Assembly (NCBI GenBank): GCA_021414115.1 | Contig: JAIOPD010000115.1 | Location: 1 to 64,000, forward strand | From: Planctomycetia bacterium | GTDB taxonomy: Bacteria > Planctomycetota > Planctomycetia > Pirellulales > UBA1268 | DNA length: 64,000 nucleotides | Direction of reading: 5' to 3' | Part shown: piece after piece, positions 1 to 8,427 of the stretch | How positions within the stretch are numbered: position 1 is the first letter of the stretch | Layout: each line of letters starts with the position of its first letter | Notes under the pieces: generated by a model | Database searches by the model: none | Seen by the model: the letters and a program-made list of their open reading frames with translations, nothing else | Told to the model about the DNA's origin: nothing | Position numbers and translations under genes: made by a program

Positions 1-36
1 CTACCGGGTCGACGAACGACAGGCCAGGGCCGATGC

Positions 37-927
37 TCAGGCGGTCACTCGCGCTCGACGGCGGCTCACGAAGAGCCGCTGATACGGGCGGAACCTGGTC
101 ACACCGGGCCCTGAAGTGGATGGCCGTGGTGCGCGCTCACGCATGTTCAGCGGGCTGACGCACAGGATGGCCTCTGCCTCCCTCCACCTGCCCTGAATGA
201 CATCCCGTGCATAACGCACCAAGGCTGTGCGGGCGGTAGAGACTTGAGCCTGACCAAGCAGAAAGTCCTCCACCACCTTCCAGCGACGACCGATCACCTC
301 TGAAGTGTAGGACACCGCCGTGCTTGGATTGCATTCGCCTCGTTGCACCTTTTCTTCAAAAGCCGGCCAGCGTCCCCCAATCACACCCCGTGCATAAACA
401 GTGATCTGATTTTCTATCATGTCACTGTCTTCCTCGCACCCATACATCATTGCTTCCTGCCAAAAGGTATCGGCATCAAGAATCATCTGCTCCGCGTCTC
501 GCCAACGCTCCTCCAGGCACCACATCGCATAGAGGATGGCAGGTTCGGAAAGCCTTCTGTGCAGAATTAGATTCTCAAGTGTTTCGGATTTGCCTCCGCT
601 CGTGATGTAAGTCTTGAAAGCCCACAGAACATCGTCCTCTGCCCATACCTGCCCTCCCGCACACAGCCAATCTAGGAGGAAAGGCTCAAGGTCGGGCCAG
701 GGGCTATCCAGCACCTCAAGGGCATATTGCACTCCTTCAATGATTTCCGAGGTGTTGCCCTCCTTGATATGGGCGAGCAATCGCTTCTCCCACTCTGGCC
801 ACTCGCCCGTGTCACGGCAGTAGTCCAGCCCTTTAGACACCCAGTCCTCTGACGCCATGATCCGCTCTTTGGCGGTCAGAGGTTGCTTCCGCTTACGCCG
901 ACCCGACTTCACAGTTTTTTTAGCCAT
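37..927 (-). CDS. Protein with Trp-rich helical repeats (R-W repeat protein 1)
   Basis: 296 residues, function unknown. A basic N-terminus is followed by a run of about 18-residue imperfect repeats of the pattern Y-A-x-x-V-I-x-G-R-W-x-x-A-E-x-x-L. Examples are YARGVIGGRWPAFEEKV, YTSEVIGRRWKVVEDFLL and YARDVIQGRWREAEAIL. The repeats should form pairs of short helices, a solenoid-like scaffold. Similar 'VIKGRW'-type repeats are, from general knowledge, seen in phage and giant-virus proteins of unknown role. The ATG at 927 is chosen because a strong AGGAGGT sits about 7 bases upstream. It overlaps the end of the preceding gene by 8 bases, so the two are probably translated together. The gene at 1813-2415 carries the same repeat. 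The last 35 residues are basic and lack the repeat. Confidence 0.75.
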   Translation of the reverse strand: MAKKTVKSGRRKRKQPLTAKERIMASEDWVSKGLDYCRDTGEWPEWEKRLLAHIKEGNTSEIIEGVQYALEVLDSPWPDLEPFLLDWLCAGGQVWAEDDVLWAFKTYITSGGKSETLENLILHRRLSEPAILYAMWCLEERWRDAEQMILDADTFWQEAMMYGCEEDSDMIENQITVYARGVIGGRWPAFEEKVQRGECNPSTAVSYTSEVIGRRWKVVEDFLLGQAQVSTARTALVRYARDVIQGRWREAEAILCVSPLNMRERAPRPSTSGPGVTRFRPYQRLFVSRRRARVTA

Positions 928-1270
928 TGGTGGAACCTCCTGCTCTGCCCTCGTCGGCGACCACTTCCACACGGCCGTTCTCGTCTACCACGAACCTTGC
1001 GTCGGGTTTTTCACGCTTGAGAGCCCCGCGGAGGACAAAAGGCGGATTTTCATCCGCATCCTCTGGTTCCCCGCAATCCTCCTGTTCCCACTCATCGGGT
1101 TCAGGAAGGTCTTGGGCAACTGCACACGCGATTTTTTCTATCTGCTCGTCAGTCATAGCGGTGGGTACCTCAAGCACGATCTCTGCCGACCAATTCACGG
1201 TTGCCCAGCGAGTCCTCTGGACGACAACCTTCCGCATCGCCTGCGGAGCCACATTCTTCTTTCTCATCAC
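920..1270 (-). CDS. Small hypothetical protein of the element
   Basis: 116 residues, not recognised. The middle reads as a beta strand followed by a helix (EIVLEVPTAMTDEQIEKIA), then an acidic stretch rich in Asp and Glu. A matching strand (TIYLEVPEGCRDAQLLQ) occurs in the small gene at 3524-3787, so the two may be diverged paralogues. It is first in a two-gene unit with the repeat protein at 37-927, whose start lies inside its 3' end. Two adjacent ATG codons could be the start. A purine-rich AAGGAAG precedes them. No signal peptide or membrane segment is seen. Function cannot be inferred. Confidence 0.6.
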   Translation of the reverse strand: MMRKKNVAPQAMRKVVVQRTRWATVNWSAEIVLEVPTAMTDEQIEKIACAVAQDLPEPDEWEQEDCGEPEDADENPPFVLRGALKREKPDARFVVDENGRVEVVADEGRAGGSTNG

Positions 1271-1657
1271 CGTTCTTCCTTTCCGTGTGGGTGATGATCG
1301 TCACCAGCGACGACCTCGTACCTCACTATACGCACGGAGAACGGAATGTAATGTGACCACGCAAAAAACATTTAGTCTTCAATCAACACACAACTGAAAG
1401 TCTTCAAGTGCAATATTGCGTTTCAATATCTTTTCACACTTCTCTTTCTTTTTGCGATACACACAAGTTTCAATAAATGCTGAACAAGTGTTTTTCTGCC
1501 CGACAAAAGACATTCATAAACCACAAATAAACACAGAGTTATTCGTGGGCATTCAAATCAACAGCGACTAAACAGAAGCGATCCAAGAGACTGAATACTT
1601 CCCCGTCATAAACGGCAATCATTCAGGATGATCGTGGCAGTAGTCGTAGTTCACCCG
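1271..1657. other. A/T-rich intergenic region of the element
   Basis: About 390 bases without a convincing gene, and the most A/T-rich stretch in the window. It contains a 10-base perfect palindrome GCAATATTGC at 1410-1419 and several CTTCAA/TTTCAA-type words in the surrounding 80 bases. The promoter of the leftward pair of genes at 37-1270 should lie here. A TATAGT at about 1325-1330 on the minus strand is a weak candidate -10 box. An origin or regulatory role is possible but unproven. Confidence 0.4.
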
Positions 1658-1815
1658 CTACACACCCGCACTCATCAGAGCCACCGCCCTGTTGAGGTCG
1701 GGTTCGGCACTGGGGGCATCGGCGGAACACTCCACCAGCCCGCCGTCTGCCCGCCTGCAATAAAGCCCGTTTTGGACGGCGTATTGCTCGGGGGTCTCCA
1801 CAGGGGTGCCGACTA
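1658..1815 (-). pseudogene. Out-of-frame C-terminal continuation of R-W repeat protein 2
   Basis: Directly after the stop codon of the gene at 1813-2415, the next minus-strand frame reads about 50 residues of ordinary-looking protein. It begins VVGTPVETPEQYAVQNGLYC and ends LNRAVALMSAGV before a stop at 1658-1660. It has no start codon of its own. Joining it to the upstream gene requires reading one base twice (a -1 shift) at the CCG-TAG junction near 1813-1816. Either the gene has lost one base and is truncated, or it uses a programmed frameshift, or this is a sequencing error. No clear slippery heptamer is seen, so mutation or error is preferred. Confidence 0.4.
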
Positions 1816-2415
1816 CGGCGACGGGCTGGCTCCGTAGGTCGCCATGTATTCCCGCACAGAGTCGTCAGGGGTTCCCAGCACCATGGCGGCATGCAGGTGG
1901 TCGGGCAACCTTCCTTTCATGGCATCCTCTGCGTACTTGAGCATGGCGTAGGTACTGGCGACCAAATGGTTTTCGCCCACCTCCCAGCGACCCTTCACGA
2001 CATCGGCTGAATACCGCCACACGCCGTAAGCCCTGTCCACGGGTTCAATCAGCCTCGTTTCGGATGAAGGTTCCAAGAGGATCTTCTCTGCGGGAGCCCA
2101 CCGTCCTTGTATGACGACCGTCGCATAGTTGACCAAGGCGTTGTAGAGGCGAGGCGAGTGGGGTTGCTCTTCCAACATGGACTCCACGGGGTGACCGATC
2201 TTGGCGTGGTTGGGAATTCTGTCCACGACATTGAGAAGCACTTCTCCGTCGTCATACCCACCGTACCCTTTAAGAATCGGGATCAGTCCATCGGCATCTA
2301 CGCCATGCCTGGCCGTGAACTGTCGGACAAGGTGGAATCGCTCTGTAGAAGCCTTCTTCCGAATGCGTTTCTTTAGGTGGGCGAAGAGGGTTCCATAGGT
2401 GGGCGAGGTGGTCAT
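1813..2415 (-). CDS. Protein with Trp-rich helical repeats (R-W repeat protein 2)
   Basis: 200 residues, function unknown. After about 95 residues without repeats it carries at least three copies of the same repeat found in the gene at 37-927. These are YATVVIQGRWAPAEKILL, YSADVVKGRWEVGENHLV and a decayed YAEDAMKGRLPDHLHAAM. The shared repeat shows that the two proteins are related. Its ATG overlaps the stop of the next upstream gene by four bases (ATGA), so it is translationally coupled in a leftward operon with the genes at 2412-3787. The frame ends early compared with what may be its proper C-terminus (see 1658-1815). Confidence 0.7.
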   Translation of the reverse strand: MTTSPTYGTLFAHLKKRIRKKASTERFHLVRQFTARHGVDADGLIPILKGYGGYDDGEVLLNVVDRIPNHAKIGHPVESMLEEQPHSPRLYNALVNYATVVIQGRWAPAEKILLEPSSETRLIEPVDRAYGVWRYSADVVKGRWEVGENHLVASTYAMLKYAEDAMKGRLPDHLHAAMVLGTPDDSVREYMATYGASPSP

Positions 2416-2654
2416 GGGTTACTCCTTGCCCAATAGTCAGCGTTCCTTCCGCGGATCCATTCTCCGCCTTCAGGCGGATCAATCACGCCCATATAGATGG
2501 CGTGGCTGTCCTGAACTATCTGCTCCATTTCCTCCCCCAAGCCCTCGCGAGTCTCATACTGGCGACGAAGGCGTTTATGCCATTCGCACTCCCAATAGGA
2601 ATCGCAGGTGCAGAGCAGATCTATCCAACACTCAAACTTGTCATCGCAATACAT
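2412..2654 (-). CDS. Small Cys/Trp-containing hypothetical protein
   Basis: 80 residues from the ATG at 2654, preferred over an upstream start because AAGGAGA lies just before it. Acidic and rich in Trp, Tyr and Cys near the N-terminus (CWIDLLCTCDSYWECEWH contains four Cys and a His), which could bind a metal ion. It overlaps the following repeat-protein gene by four bases and starts about 17 bases after the gene at 2671-3384. No relatives recognised. The operon position suggests an accessory role in the element. Confidence 0.5.
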   Translation of the reverse strand: MYCDDKFECWIDLLCTCDSYWECEWHKRLRRQYETREGLGEEMEQIVQDSHAIYMGVIDPPEGGEWIRGRNADYWARSNP

Positions 2655-2670
2655 GGTTTCTCCTTGTTCT

Positions 2671-3384
2671 TCAGAATGGACACGACCCATCCGACGCAGA
2701 TGGGTCACAGTTCTCGCCAGTGATCACCACGCCCTTCTTCAGAAGGGCAACACGATCTTTCCGTTCCTGACGACGACGCTCCTCACGCCGTTGGCTGTGC
2801 CGAATGTTGCTCGCAATGCAGACGCTCTGCTTCCGTTTACGGGCGACCTTGTGGGCTTTCTTGGACTGCTCCCTCCACCGTCGCTCGCTGTGAGAACGCT
2901 CAAGGTCGGTCAACTCCCTGCTGTTCAGCCCCCGAGTGCGGAGTTCCTCCTCCACGGCCTTGTCGGAGCCATTTGATTCGCAGTACATCCGCTTCAGCGT
3001 TGAGGTGCGGATGCTCGGCAGGTCGCGATCAGTGCGGGCAAGGGCTGGCGGGTGGCTGAGGGTCGGCGACGACGGCGATGCCCCCGACCGTCGCCTTGAT
3101 GCTGGCTTGGTGGGCCGTTGACGCGAGGACACGGCTGGCGGGGTCGGCGGCCATTTCTTGGCGGGCTGTTTCTCTGGCCTTTTTCCAAGAAATGGATACC
3201 TCTTCCGCATCAGCGTGAGATCGTTGTCCACTGCTCCACGGCGTCGGAGTTCAGGCTCAATAACCTTCCTTGGTTCCTCAAACGACGCATAAGTACGGGC
3301 GAGGTACCCAAGAGGGACTTTATTCAGTGGCACGCCCTTGTACTCCCCAAAAAACAGGCATTTGTGCTTGTTCTCGGCTGTCAT
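2671..3384 (-). CDS. DUF3820-like small-domain protein with basic tail
   Basis: 237 residues from the ATG at 3384, which has a GAGGGAGA ribosome site. Longer starts to 3606 add sequence that does not look like protein. Residues 10-50 (FFGEYKGVPLNKVPLGYLAR) resemble the DUF3820 / quorum-sensing-regulated virulence-factor fold, often written xFGKYKGxxLxxxPxxYL, found alone or attached to nucleases in phage and bacteria. The middle is Pro/Ser/Arg-rich and probably disordered. The C-terminal half is strongly basic and helical, with many Arg, Lys and Glu. The basic tail hints at nucleic-acid binding, which is inference. It lies in the middle of the leftward operon. Confidence 0.5.
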   Translation of the reverse strand: MTAENKHKCLFFGEYKGVPLNKVPLGYLARTYASFEEPRKVIEPELRRRGAVDNDLTLMRKRYPFLGKRPEKQPAKKWPPTPPAVSSRQRPTKPASRRRSGASPSSPTLSHPPALARTDRDLPSIRTSTLKRMYCESNGSDKAVEEELRTRGLNSRELTDLERSHSERRWREQSKKAHKVARKRKQSVCIASNIRHSQRREERRRQERKDRVALLKKGVVITGENCDPSASDGSCPF

Positions 3385-3523
3385 ATCTCCCTCACCACGC
3401 CTTCCGGACTTCTCTCCACGAAGCCATCTCGGGCGTTTCCATGCCGACGAGGTATGGAACCAACCCGACAGGTTTTTTGAAACCGATTGAGGAGATCTTT
3501 TTTCTGCAACATCTTTTCGCTGA

Positions 3524-3787
3524 TCACGGCTCCACACCCTCCATGAAAAGGGAGAGATCGGGTTCGACCTGAACGACGCCCATGATCCTGAAGCGGGCTG
3601 GCTCAAGATATTCCGTCCCCTCTACGGGGACGAAGAAATGCTCGGGGAGGAGATGGTCGCTTTCGCGGACGCTTCTCTGGAGCAGTTGGGCATCCCGACA
3701 GCCTTCGGGAACCTCAAGGTAGATGGTGCGGACAACTTCCACGCACCGAAGAGCGGATTGCTCTATTTTCAAAATTTCGGATTTCAA
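3524..3787 (-). CDS. Small hypothetical protein
   Basis: 87 residues from a TTG at 3787. No better start exists, so the N-terminus is uncertain. The sequence VRTIYLEVPEGCRDAQLL resembles the strand-helix segment of the gene at 920-1270. The rest (HFFVPVEGTEYLEPARFRIM) looks like a small alpha/beta protein. It lies about 140 bases upstream of the DUF3820-like gene and may be the first gene of that operon. No known family recognised. About 260 bases between it and the primase-like gene hold no convincing gene. Confidence 0.45.
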   Translation of the reverse strand: MKSEILKIEQSALRCVEVVRTIYLEVPEGCRDAQLLQRSVRESDHLLPEHFFVPVEGTEYLEPARFRIMGVVQVEPDLSLFMEGVEP

Positions 3788-4049
3788 CTTTTTCTATCCT
3801 GCTTCTCACCTCTTTTCGTGGGGTTCTGCCAAGGCTCCATCTCTCACGCGGAGACTTCTGCCGATGGCCAACACCATGAAGACGACCACATTTTATCAAA
3901 ACACAATAGGAACGCCATACATCTTTTCTGTTGTTATGAACACGGGCATGACCACCAACGATGGATTCCGCATCGGTGATTCAACATCTCTCCGACGAGT
4001 TCGTTGAAGCACGGTATTCGGAGGGCGTTGGTGGGGTGAACAGAGGTGG

Positions 4050-5963
4050 TTAATAACCTGCCTCCTTCATCTCTCGGATCACCCAGTCGGTGAGGCGATA
4101 AAGGGTCGCTTTCACCTTGGGGCTACCCGAGAATTTCCAAGATTTCAGAATTTCAGCACCAACTAGGATCTTCTTGTAGCGGTCAGTGAGCCTACGACCT
4201 CTGCCGAGACCAGCGATCTCGTTCATGCGTTTCCACTGAATTCGGCGTTTTCCTTCCAGGCCGATCTCGTCAAGCAGTCCACGGGCAAGGTTAATAATCC
4301 GCCCGTGAGTCCTGGCTTGCAGTCCTTTGACGCGGGCTAAATGGTCACGAAGACGAGCCTCCACGAGGGGAGGAAGCGGGGGAGGCGGAGAGCGGGAGGA
4401 AGGAGGTAGGGGATTTACTTTACTGTTGTATGTGTAGCCCTTTTCCACCTCCTCCACCTGACTGCCACCCAGCCCCTCCAGCAACCTATTCACCTGCTGC
4501 AGCGTCCCCTTCGTCACCAAAAAAGGCGTTTTCAACTCGGCTTTCATGCAAGCAACCAAGGAGATTCTCTGGTTCGGATATTTGGCGTCGTTCTCCCGAA
4601 CCTTCGCCCAATAATCCTGAATCGCAGGCGGAGTCTCGTGCATGTGCCGAACGATATGGTGGCAGACCGCAACAAGGTTCCGTCTGTTGCCCTTGTTGAT
4701 CCGCGTAACCATTCCGTTGTGCTTACGCTCAATCCAATCCATGACGGTGCTGACGACGAGATGCCTCTGGTTGGGGTGGTCGTGGAAGTCCCTATAGAAC
4801 AAAGCACGGGATAGGAGCGACAGGTATGATTCAAAAAGGATGTCGGCCTCTCTGACACCGTTGAGAGCCGAATCAACAAGGGATGCAAAATAATTTCCCT
4901 TCTTGTCGGGGCGGGTGATCAGGAGATTCGGCAGACAGCCCTCTACCTTGGTGGACGATGGGCTGTCGGGGGCTGGGTCAGCCTGAAGGCCTGCGAGAGC
5001 CAGGTCGGCATACCTCGGGTATGGGTTCCCATCCGTGACCTTGGCAAGGATGTGGCGGTAGAGGGCTTCCGCATCAAACCAGCCGGCCTTCGGCTTGAGT
5101 TCCGTGGTCGTGAAGACACGGCGATAGCACGAGCCGAACAGGCGGATCAGGTGGCCTTCGGTAGGGAGGATTTCCGTGGCCTGCATTTTGCGTAGCCCAC
5201 GGCGGTCGAGTTCCCGATCCAGATCGGGATCCGAATGAGACTTCAGAAAGTCTCGCACCTTCGCGTGGAGGTTCTTGGTGATTCGGGGCAGGCCATGGAG
5301 GGTGACCCAAATATGGATCCCTTGGGGCGAGTCCTGTCGGTAGGCATAAAAGACGCTCCCGCCACCAAGGACACGCACCAAGGCGGGCATGAGCGATACC
5401 AGCCGTTTGACGAGCATGAGGTGGGCGTTGGTGGACTCGGCTGTAGCGTCGTGGTTGTCCACATCCAGCACGAACCAGTTCGTGTAGTCGCCCGCCCGAA
5501 CATAGAAATCGTCTACGCGTAGGGTCTGGCGTGGCCAACGGAGAGGCGTGGACACGCCTTTGTGGGAATACTTGTAGTTAAAGGACTTGTAGACCAAGTC
5601 CCTCAAGGAGCCGAAGAGAGCGGACTGATGCCACTGCGTGATATCGCCCGTTTCATGGCTTTTCAGCCCCACCACTTCAGGCTTGTGGATGAAGCGGGAA
5701 ATCAGAAGTCGCCGAGAGTGTTGTGGCTCGGCAAGCAAGCGAGTCTGCTTGCGATGAAACAAGGGGACGAATTTTCCGTCCGCCGAAAAGTGTGCGGTAG
5801 TTTGTTCCTTCTTGCTGATTCCAAGGCCGTTGTAGAGCCAGTAGTTCCTCGTCCCGTATCCGTGGCTCGTGACCTCGTCCCATTTGGAAAAAGTGCGGAG
5901 TCCACCCGCGTCAGAAATCGTGGGCGACGGGACTACATTATTCTTGCGGACTGTCGCGTTCAT
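4050..5963 (-). CDS. Archaeo-eukaryotic primase-like replication protein
   Basis: 637 residues. The central part carries three motifs of the archaeo-eukaryotic primase (AEP) fold in the right order. WFVLDVDNHD (about 163-172) gives the metal-binding Asp pair, GIHIWV (215-220) the His motif, and EILPTEGHLIRLFGS (264-278) a motif III-like segment. AEP proteins make primers or fill gaps and often serve as replication initiators of plasmids and integrated elements. The N-terminal 150 residues are rich in basic and aromatic residues. A Pro/Ser linker near residue 520 precedes a C-terminal part that looks like a winged helix for DNA binding. No helicase domain is fused to it. It stands upstream of the small HTH gene at 6016-6198 in the same direction. 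The match is by motif only, so the exact AEP subgroup is unknown. Confidence 0.6.
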   Translation of the reverse strand: MNATVRKNNVVPSPTISDAGGLRTFSKWDEVTSHGYGTRNYWLYNGLGISKKEQTTAHFSADGKFVPLFHRKQTRLLAEPQHSRRLLISRFIHKPEVVGLKSHETGDITQWHQSALFGSLRDLVYKSFNYKYSHKGVSTPLRWPRQTLRVDDFYVRAGDYTNWFVLDVDNHDATAESTNAHLMLVKRLVSLMPALVRVLGGGSVFYAYRQDSPQGIHIWVTLHGLPRITKNLHAKVRDFLKSHSDPDLDRELDRRGLRKMQATEILPTEGHLIRLFGSCYRRVFTTTELKPKAGWFDAEALYRHILAKVTDGNPYPRYADLALAGLQADPAPDSPSSTKVEGCLPNLLITRPDKKGNYFASLVDSALNGVREADILFESYLSLLSRALFYRDFHDHPNQRHLVVSTVMDWIERKHNGMVTRINKGNRRNLVAVCHHIVRHMHETPPAIQDYWAKVRENDAKYPNQRISLVACMKAELKTPFLVTKGTLQQVNRLLEGLGGSQVEEVEKGYTYNSKVNPLPPSSRSPPPPLPPLVEARLRDHLARVKGLQARTHGRIINLARGLLDEIGLEGKRRIQWKRMNEIAGLGRGRRLTDRYKKILVGAEILKSWKFSGSPKVKATLYRLTDWVIREMKEAGY

Positions 5964-6015
5964 GGCATTCCTTTGACCTCATGGCGGAAAGTCGTTCCTC
6001 CGCCATGAGGTCGTT

Positions 6016-6198
6016 TTATTTGGCCTCTGGTCGGAAAAACTGCTTGATCTGCTCAAGGTCTCGTGCGGTGAAGCACCGTCTATTTTGGAGACGTTGAGGC
6101 TCGTTCAGTCGTCCCGTGGAGAGTGCATAAATTATTTTGTGGCGGGGGATCCCCGATTCCTTTGAGACATCGGTGATGGAAAGCAGTCTTGTCGGCAT
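6016..6198 (-). CDS. Small MerR/excisionase-type HTH protein
   Basis: 60 residues from the ATG at 6198, which has a strong AGGAGG site 6-7 bases upstream. The sequence SITDVSKESGIPRHKIIYAL is a MerR/Xis-like helix-turn-helix, followed by RRCFTARDLEQIKQFF, the typical wing and third helix. Such proteins serve as excisionases or as small transcription regulators. It lies just upstream of the primase-like gene in the same direction, so it may control replication. The gene at 7030-7257 is a second protein of this kind, next to the integrase. Confidence 0.7.
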   Translation of the reverse strand: MPTRLLSITDVSKESGIPRHKIIYALSTGRLNEPQRLQNRRCFTARDLEQIKQFFRPEAK

Positions 6199-7029
6199 GA
6201 GAAACCTCCTTTTCGCTGTATCTATGCACGAGGGGTGATTTCTTCTCCTTGGTGCAACGAAATAAACGAGTGTCGTCCCGTTGTTTTTGAAACGGGTTTC
6301 TGGGCGACCCACCGCCCCCGTCGGAAACGCTCCTCGTGGGAAAGGCGTCCTAGGGGGATGCGGGCAGGCCACCCCACAACCATTTCCATTTCGGGATGGA
6401 TTTTTTGAAAAAATCCCCCTAGTAGGGTCTGAAAGCCCGAAAAATGCTTGGCAAATGCAGGCGGTCTCGCCTCGCGGACGGAAATCCGACGGCTTGAGGC
6501 AGAAGCTCTCGGGGGTAGAGCAAGTAGCGGGGGTCGGGATGAATGCCATCTCTGGGACACGCCCCCAAGGGGATGCGGGTACGCCACCTCCTAATCCATT
6601 TGCCGTTTCGGTCTGGATTTTCCGACGGCACCCTTGGTCGGGGCGGAGCCGTTAGGGGGTCGCCACCGCCCCGAAATTCCCTTTTGGGATGGTGGATCAG
6701 GGCTCGTCAGAAGGCACAACCAGGTGATCCGAAGTCCCAGTCCGACAGGATGTTACGGACGATCCGAGGGAATTTTGCGGTGAGTTTTCAGAAAAACGCT
6801 TGGGCAAATGGTTGGAGATCTCCTGCCATCGGTGTTCGGTGCGGGCGTGACCGCCAAGAGAGGAGGTCGTGAAGAAGAAGTTGGAGGTTTGGAGGTCAGG
6901 AAAATGGTTGCTGGTAACGGGGATGTTTTTCATCTCGCTCGGAATGGACGGGTCGGGGGCGATGGTCGGGGAGTTCGTCCTCCGAGACGACCCAAGAAGT
7001 CCATCTCATCCAGAAGAGAGGACTCCGAG
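6199..7029. repeat. Non-coding control region with degenerate direct repeats
   Basis: About 830 bases between divergent genes. Two related segments of about 75 bases (6336-6412 and 6550-6627, 215 bases apart) share GGGGATGCGGG, a GCCAC block, CCATTT, TTTCGG and TGGATTTT in the same order. A shorter third copy may lie at 6651-6697. A second repeated word, GAAAAAyGCTTGGgCAAATG, occurs at about 6440-6460 and 6790-6811. Frames here do not look coding. The layout between divergent promoters and beside a primase gene fits a replication origin or operator region, which is inference. Confidence 0.5.
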
Positions 7030-7257
7030 ATGTGGGCAGAGAGTGTTGAGAAGCCGAAGGAGCCAAAGCCCCTGCTGGCCGTGGAACCCTTGCTTGTCAG
7101 TGAGGAGACGGCGTCGGACATGCTCGGCATATGCCCCCGCTCCGTCTGGGAATTGGGCGACAAGGGTGTTCTTCAGTTCAAGCGGATCGGTCGTCGGAAA
7201 CTCTATCTCTTCAACAGCCTCAAGGCTTTCGCTGAAGGCGGAAAGGAGGTGGAGTGA
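7030..7257 (+). CDS. Excisionase-like helix-turn-helix protein
   Basis: 75 residues from the ATG at 7030. An in-frame start as early as 6808 is possible but the added sequence looks unlike protein. Residues 22-68 (VSEETASDMLGICPRSVWEL, then a wing ending RRKLYLFNSLKAF) are a HTH_17/Xis-type DNA-binding domain. Proteins of this type bend the attachment site and direct integrase toward excision. The stop codon TGA overlaps the integrase ATG by one base (TGATG), preceded by AAAGGAGG. The two proteins are therefore made together, which supports an excisionase role. Confidence 0.7.
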   Translation: MWAESVEKPKEPKPLLAVEPLLVSEETASDMLGICPRSVWELGDKGVLQFKRIGRRKLYLFNSLKAFAEGGKEVE

Positions 7258-8408
7258 TGGCTAGTGCCAGCCAGGAACAGAATGGGTCTTGGAGAGTGCA
7301 GTTCATGCCTCCGTCGGATGGCCGTCGGCAGATTCTGCGACTGGGGCGGGTGACGAAGCGAGTGGCAGACGAGATCAAGAACCACATTGGATTGATCCTA
7401 GAGAGCCGTAAGGCGGGTCTGCCACTTGCGGAACGCTCGGAGAAGTGGATTGCATCGCTTCCAGAGCAACTTCGTCAGCGTCTGATTGAGACAGGAGTCA
7501 TTCAGGACGGTGGGCGAAGGGTGAGAACCACCTTGTCAGGCTTCATTGATGACTACCTGTCTGCCCGAACGGACATCAAGCCAGGAACCCAATCCAACCT
7601 TCGGGTAGCGAGAATGTGGCTTGAGAAACGCTTTGGGGCGAACCGAGAGATGGATTCCATAACACCAGGGGAAGCAGAACTCTTTCGTGACTGGTTGCGA
7701 ACTGAGGGCGGGCTTGCAGAAAACACGATCCGAGGAATCTGCCGAAAGGCTCGCCAGTTTTTTCGGTCGGCGTTTCGTCAGCGTCTCATTCGTGAAAATC
7801 CCTTCGCGGGCATGAAGCGGTTGACGGATTTGGCGAGTCCAGAGGATCGGAAGTTCTATGTGAGCCGTTCCTTGGCGGAGCAAGTGCTGGCCAATTGTCC
7901 CACCGACCAGTGGAGGCTGATCTTCGCCCTCTGCCGTTACGGCGGACTGCGATGCCCCACCGAGATCCTTGCCTTGAGGTGGAGCGATGTGGACTGGAAG
8001 AAGGAACAGTTCACCGTGACCTGCATCAAGACCGCTCGCTATGACGGTAGGGGGACAAGAACAGTGCCTCTGTTCCCTGAACTCCGACCGTTCCTGGAGG
8101 CTTGTTTTTCGGCGAGGAGCGAGGATTCGGAGTGGGTGATTTCCCGAATCCGAAACCCGAAGACGAATCTCCGAACGCAAATGCAACGGATTCTGAAAAG
8201 GGCGGGAATCAAGGTCTGGCCGAAGTTGTTCCAGAATCTCCGTTCAAGCAGGGAGTCAGAGTTGATGAAGGTGCATGGAGTTGAGTTGGCTTGTGCATGG
8301 ATCGGAAACACTCCTGCCGTAGCCACCAAGCACTACTTGCAGATCACCGACGACGACCATTTGCAGGCACTTGAGGCATGGCGGGCTTTGAATCGCAAGG
8401 CAGTGTGA
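7257..8408 (+). CDS. Tyrosine-type site-specific integrase
   Basis: 383 residues. A SAM-like core-binding domain at about 95-175 is followed by the catalytic domain. The first Arg is in GGLRCPTEIL. The usual HxLR box reads QNLRSSR, with Gln for His, as is common in planctomycete integrases. The last box is WIGNTPAVATKHYL, with Trp in place of the second His and the Tyr nucleophile in KHY. The protein should recombine the element with its chromosomal site. The ATG at 7257 (TGATG) is preferred over GTG at 7254. The gene points toward the tRNA-Asn gene. It ends before a hairpin at 8428-8467. Confidence 0.9.
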   Translation: MASASQEQNGSWRVQFMPPSDGRRQILRLGRVTKRVADEIKNHIGLILESRKAGLPLAERSEKWIASLPEQLRQRLIETGVIQDGGRRVRTTLSGFIDDYLSARTDIKPGTQSNLRVARMWLEKRFGANREMDSITPGEAELFRDWLRTEGGLAENTIRGICRKARQFFRSAFRQRLIRENPFAGMKRLTDLASPEDRKFYVSRSLAEQVLANCPTDQWRLIFALCRYGGLRCPTEILALRWSDVDWKKEQFTVTCIKTARYDGRGTRTVPLFPELRPFLEACFSARSEDSEWVISRIRNPKTNLRTQMQRILKRAGIKVWPKLFQNLRSSRESELMKVHGVELACAWIGNTPAVATKHYLQITDDDHLQALEAWRALNRKAV

Positions 8409-8427
8409 TTCAGGCGAAAAAAAGCAA

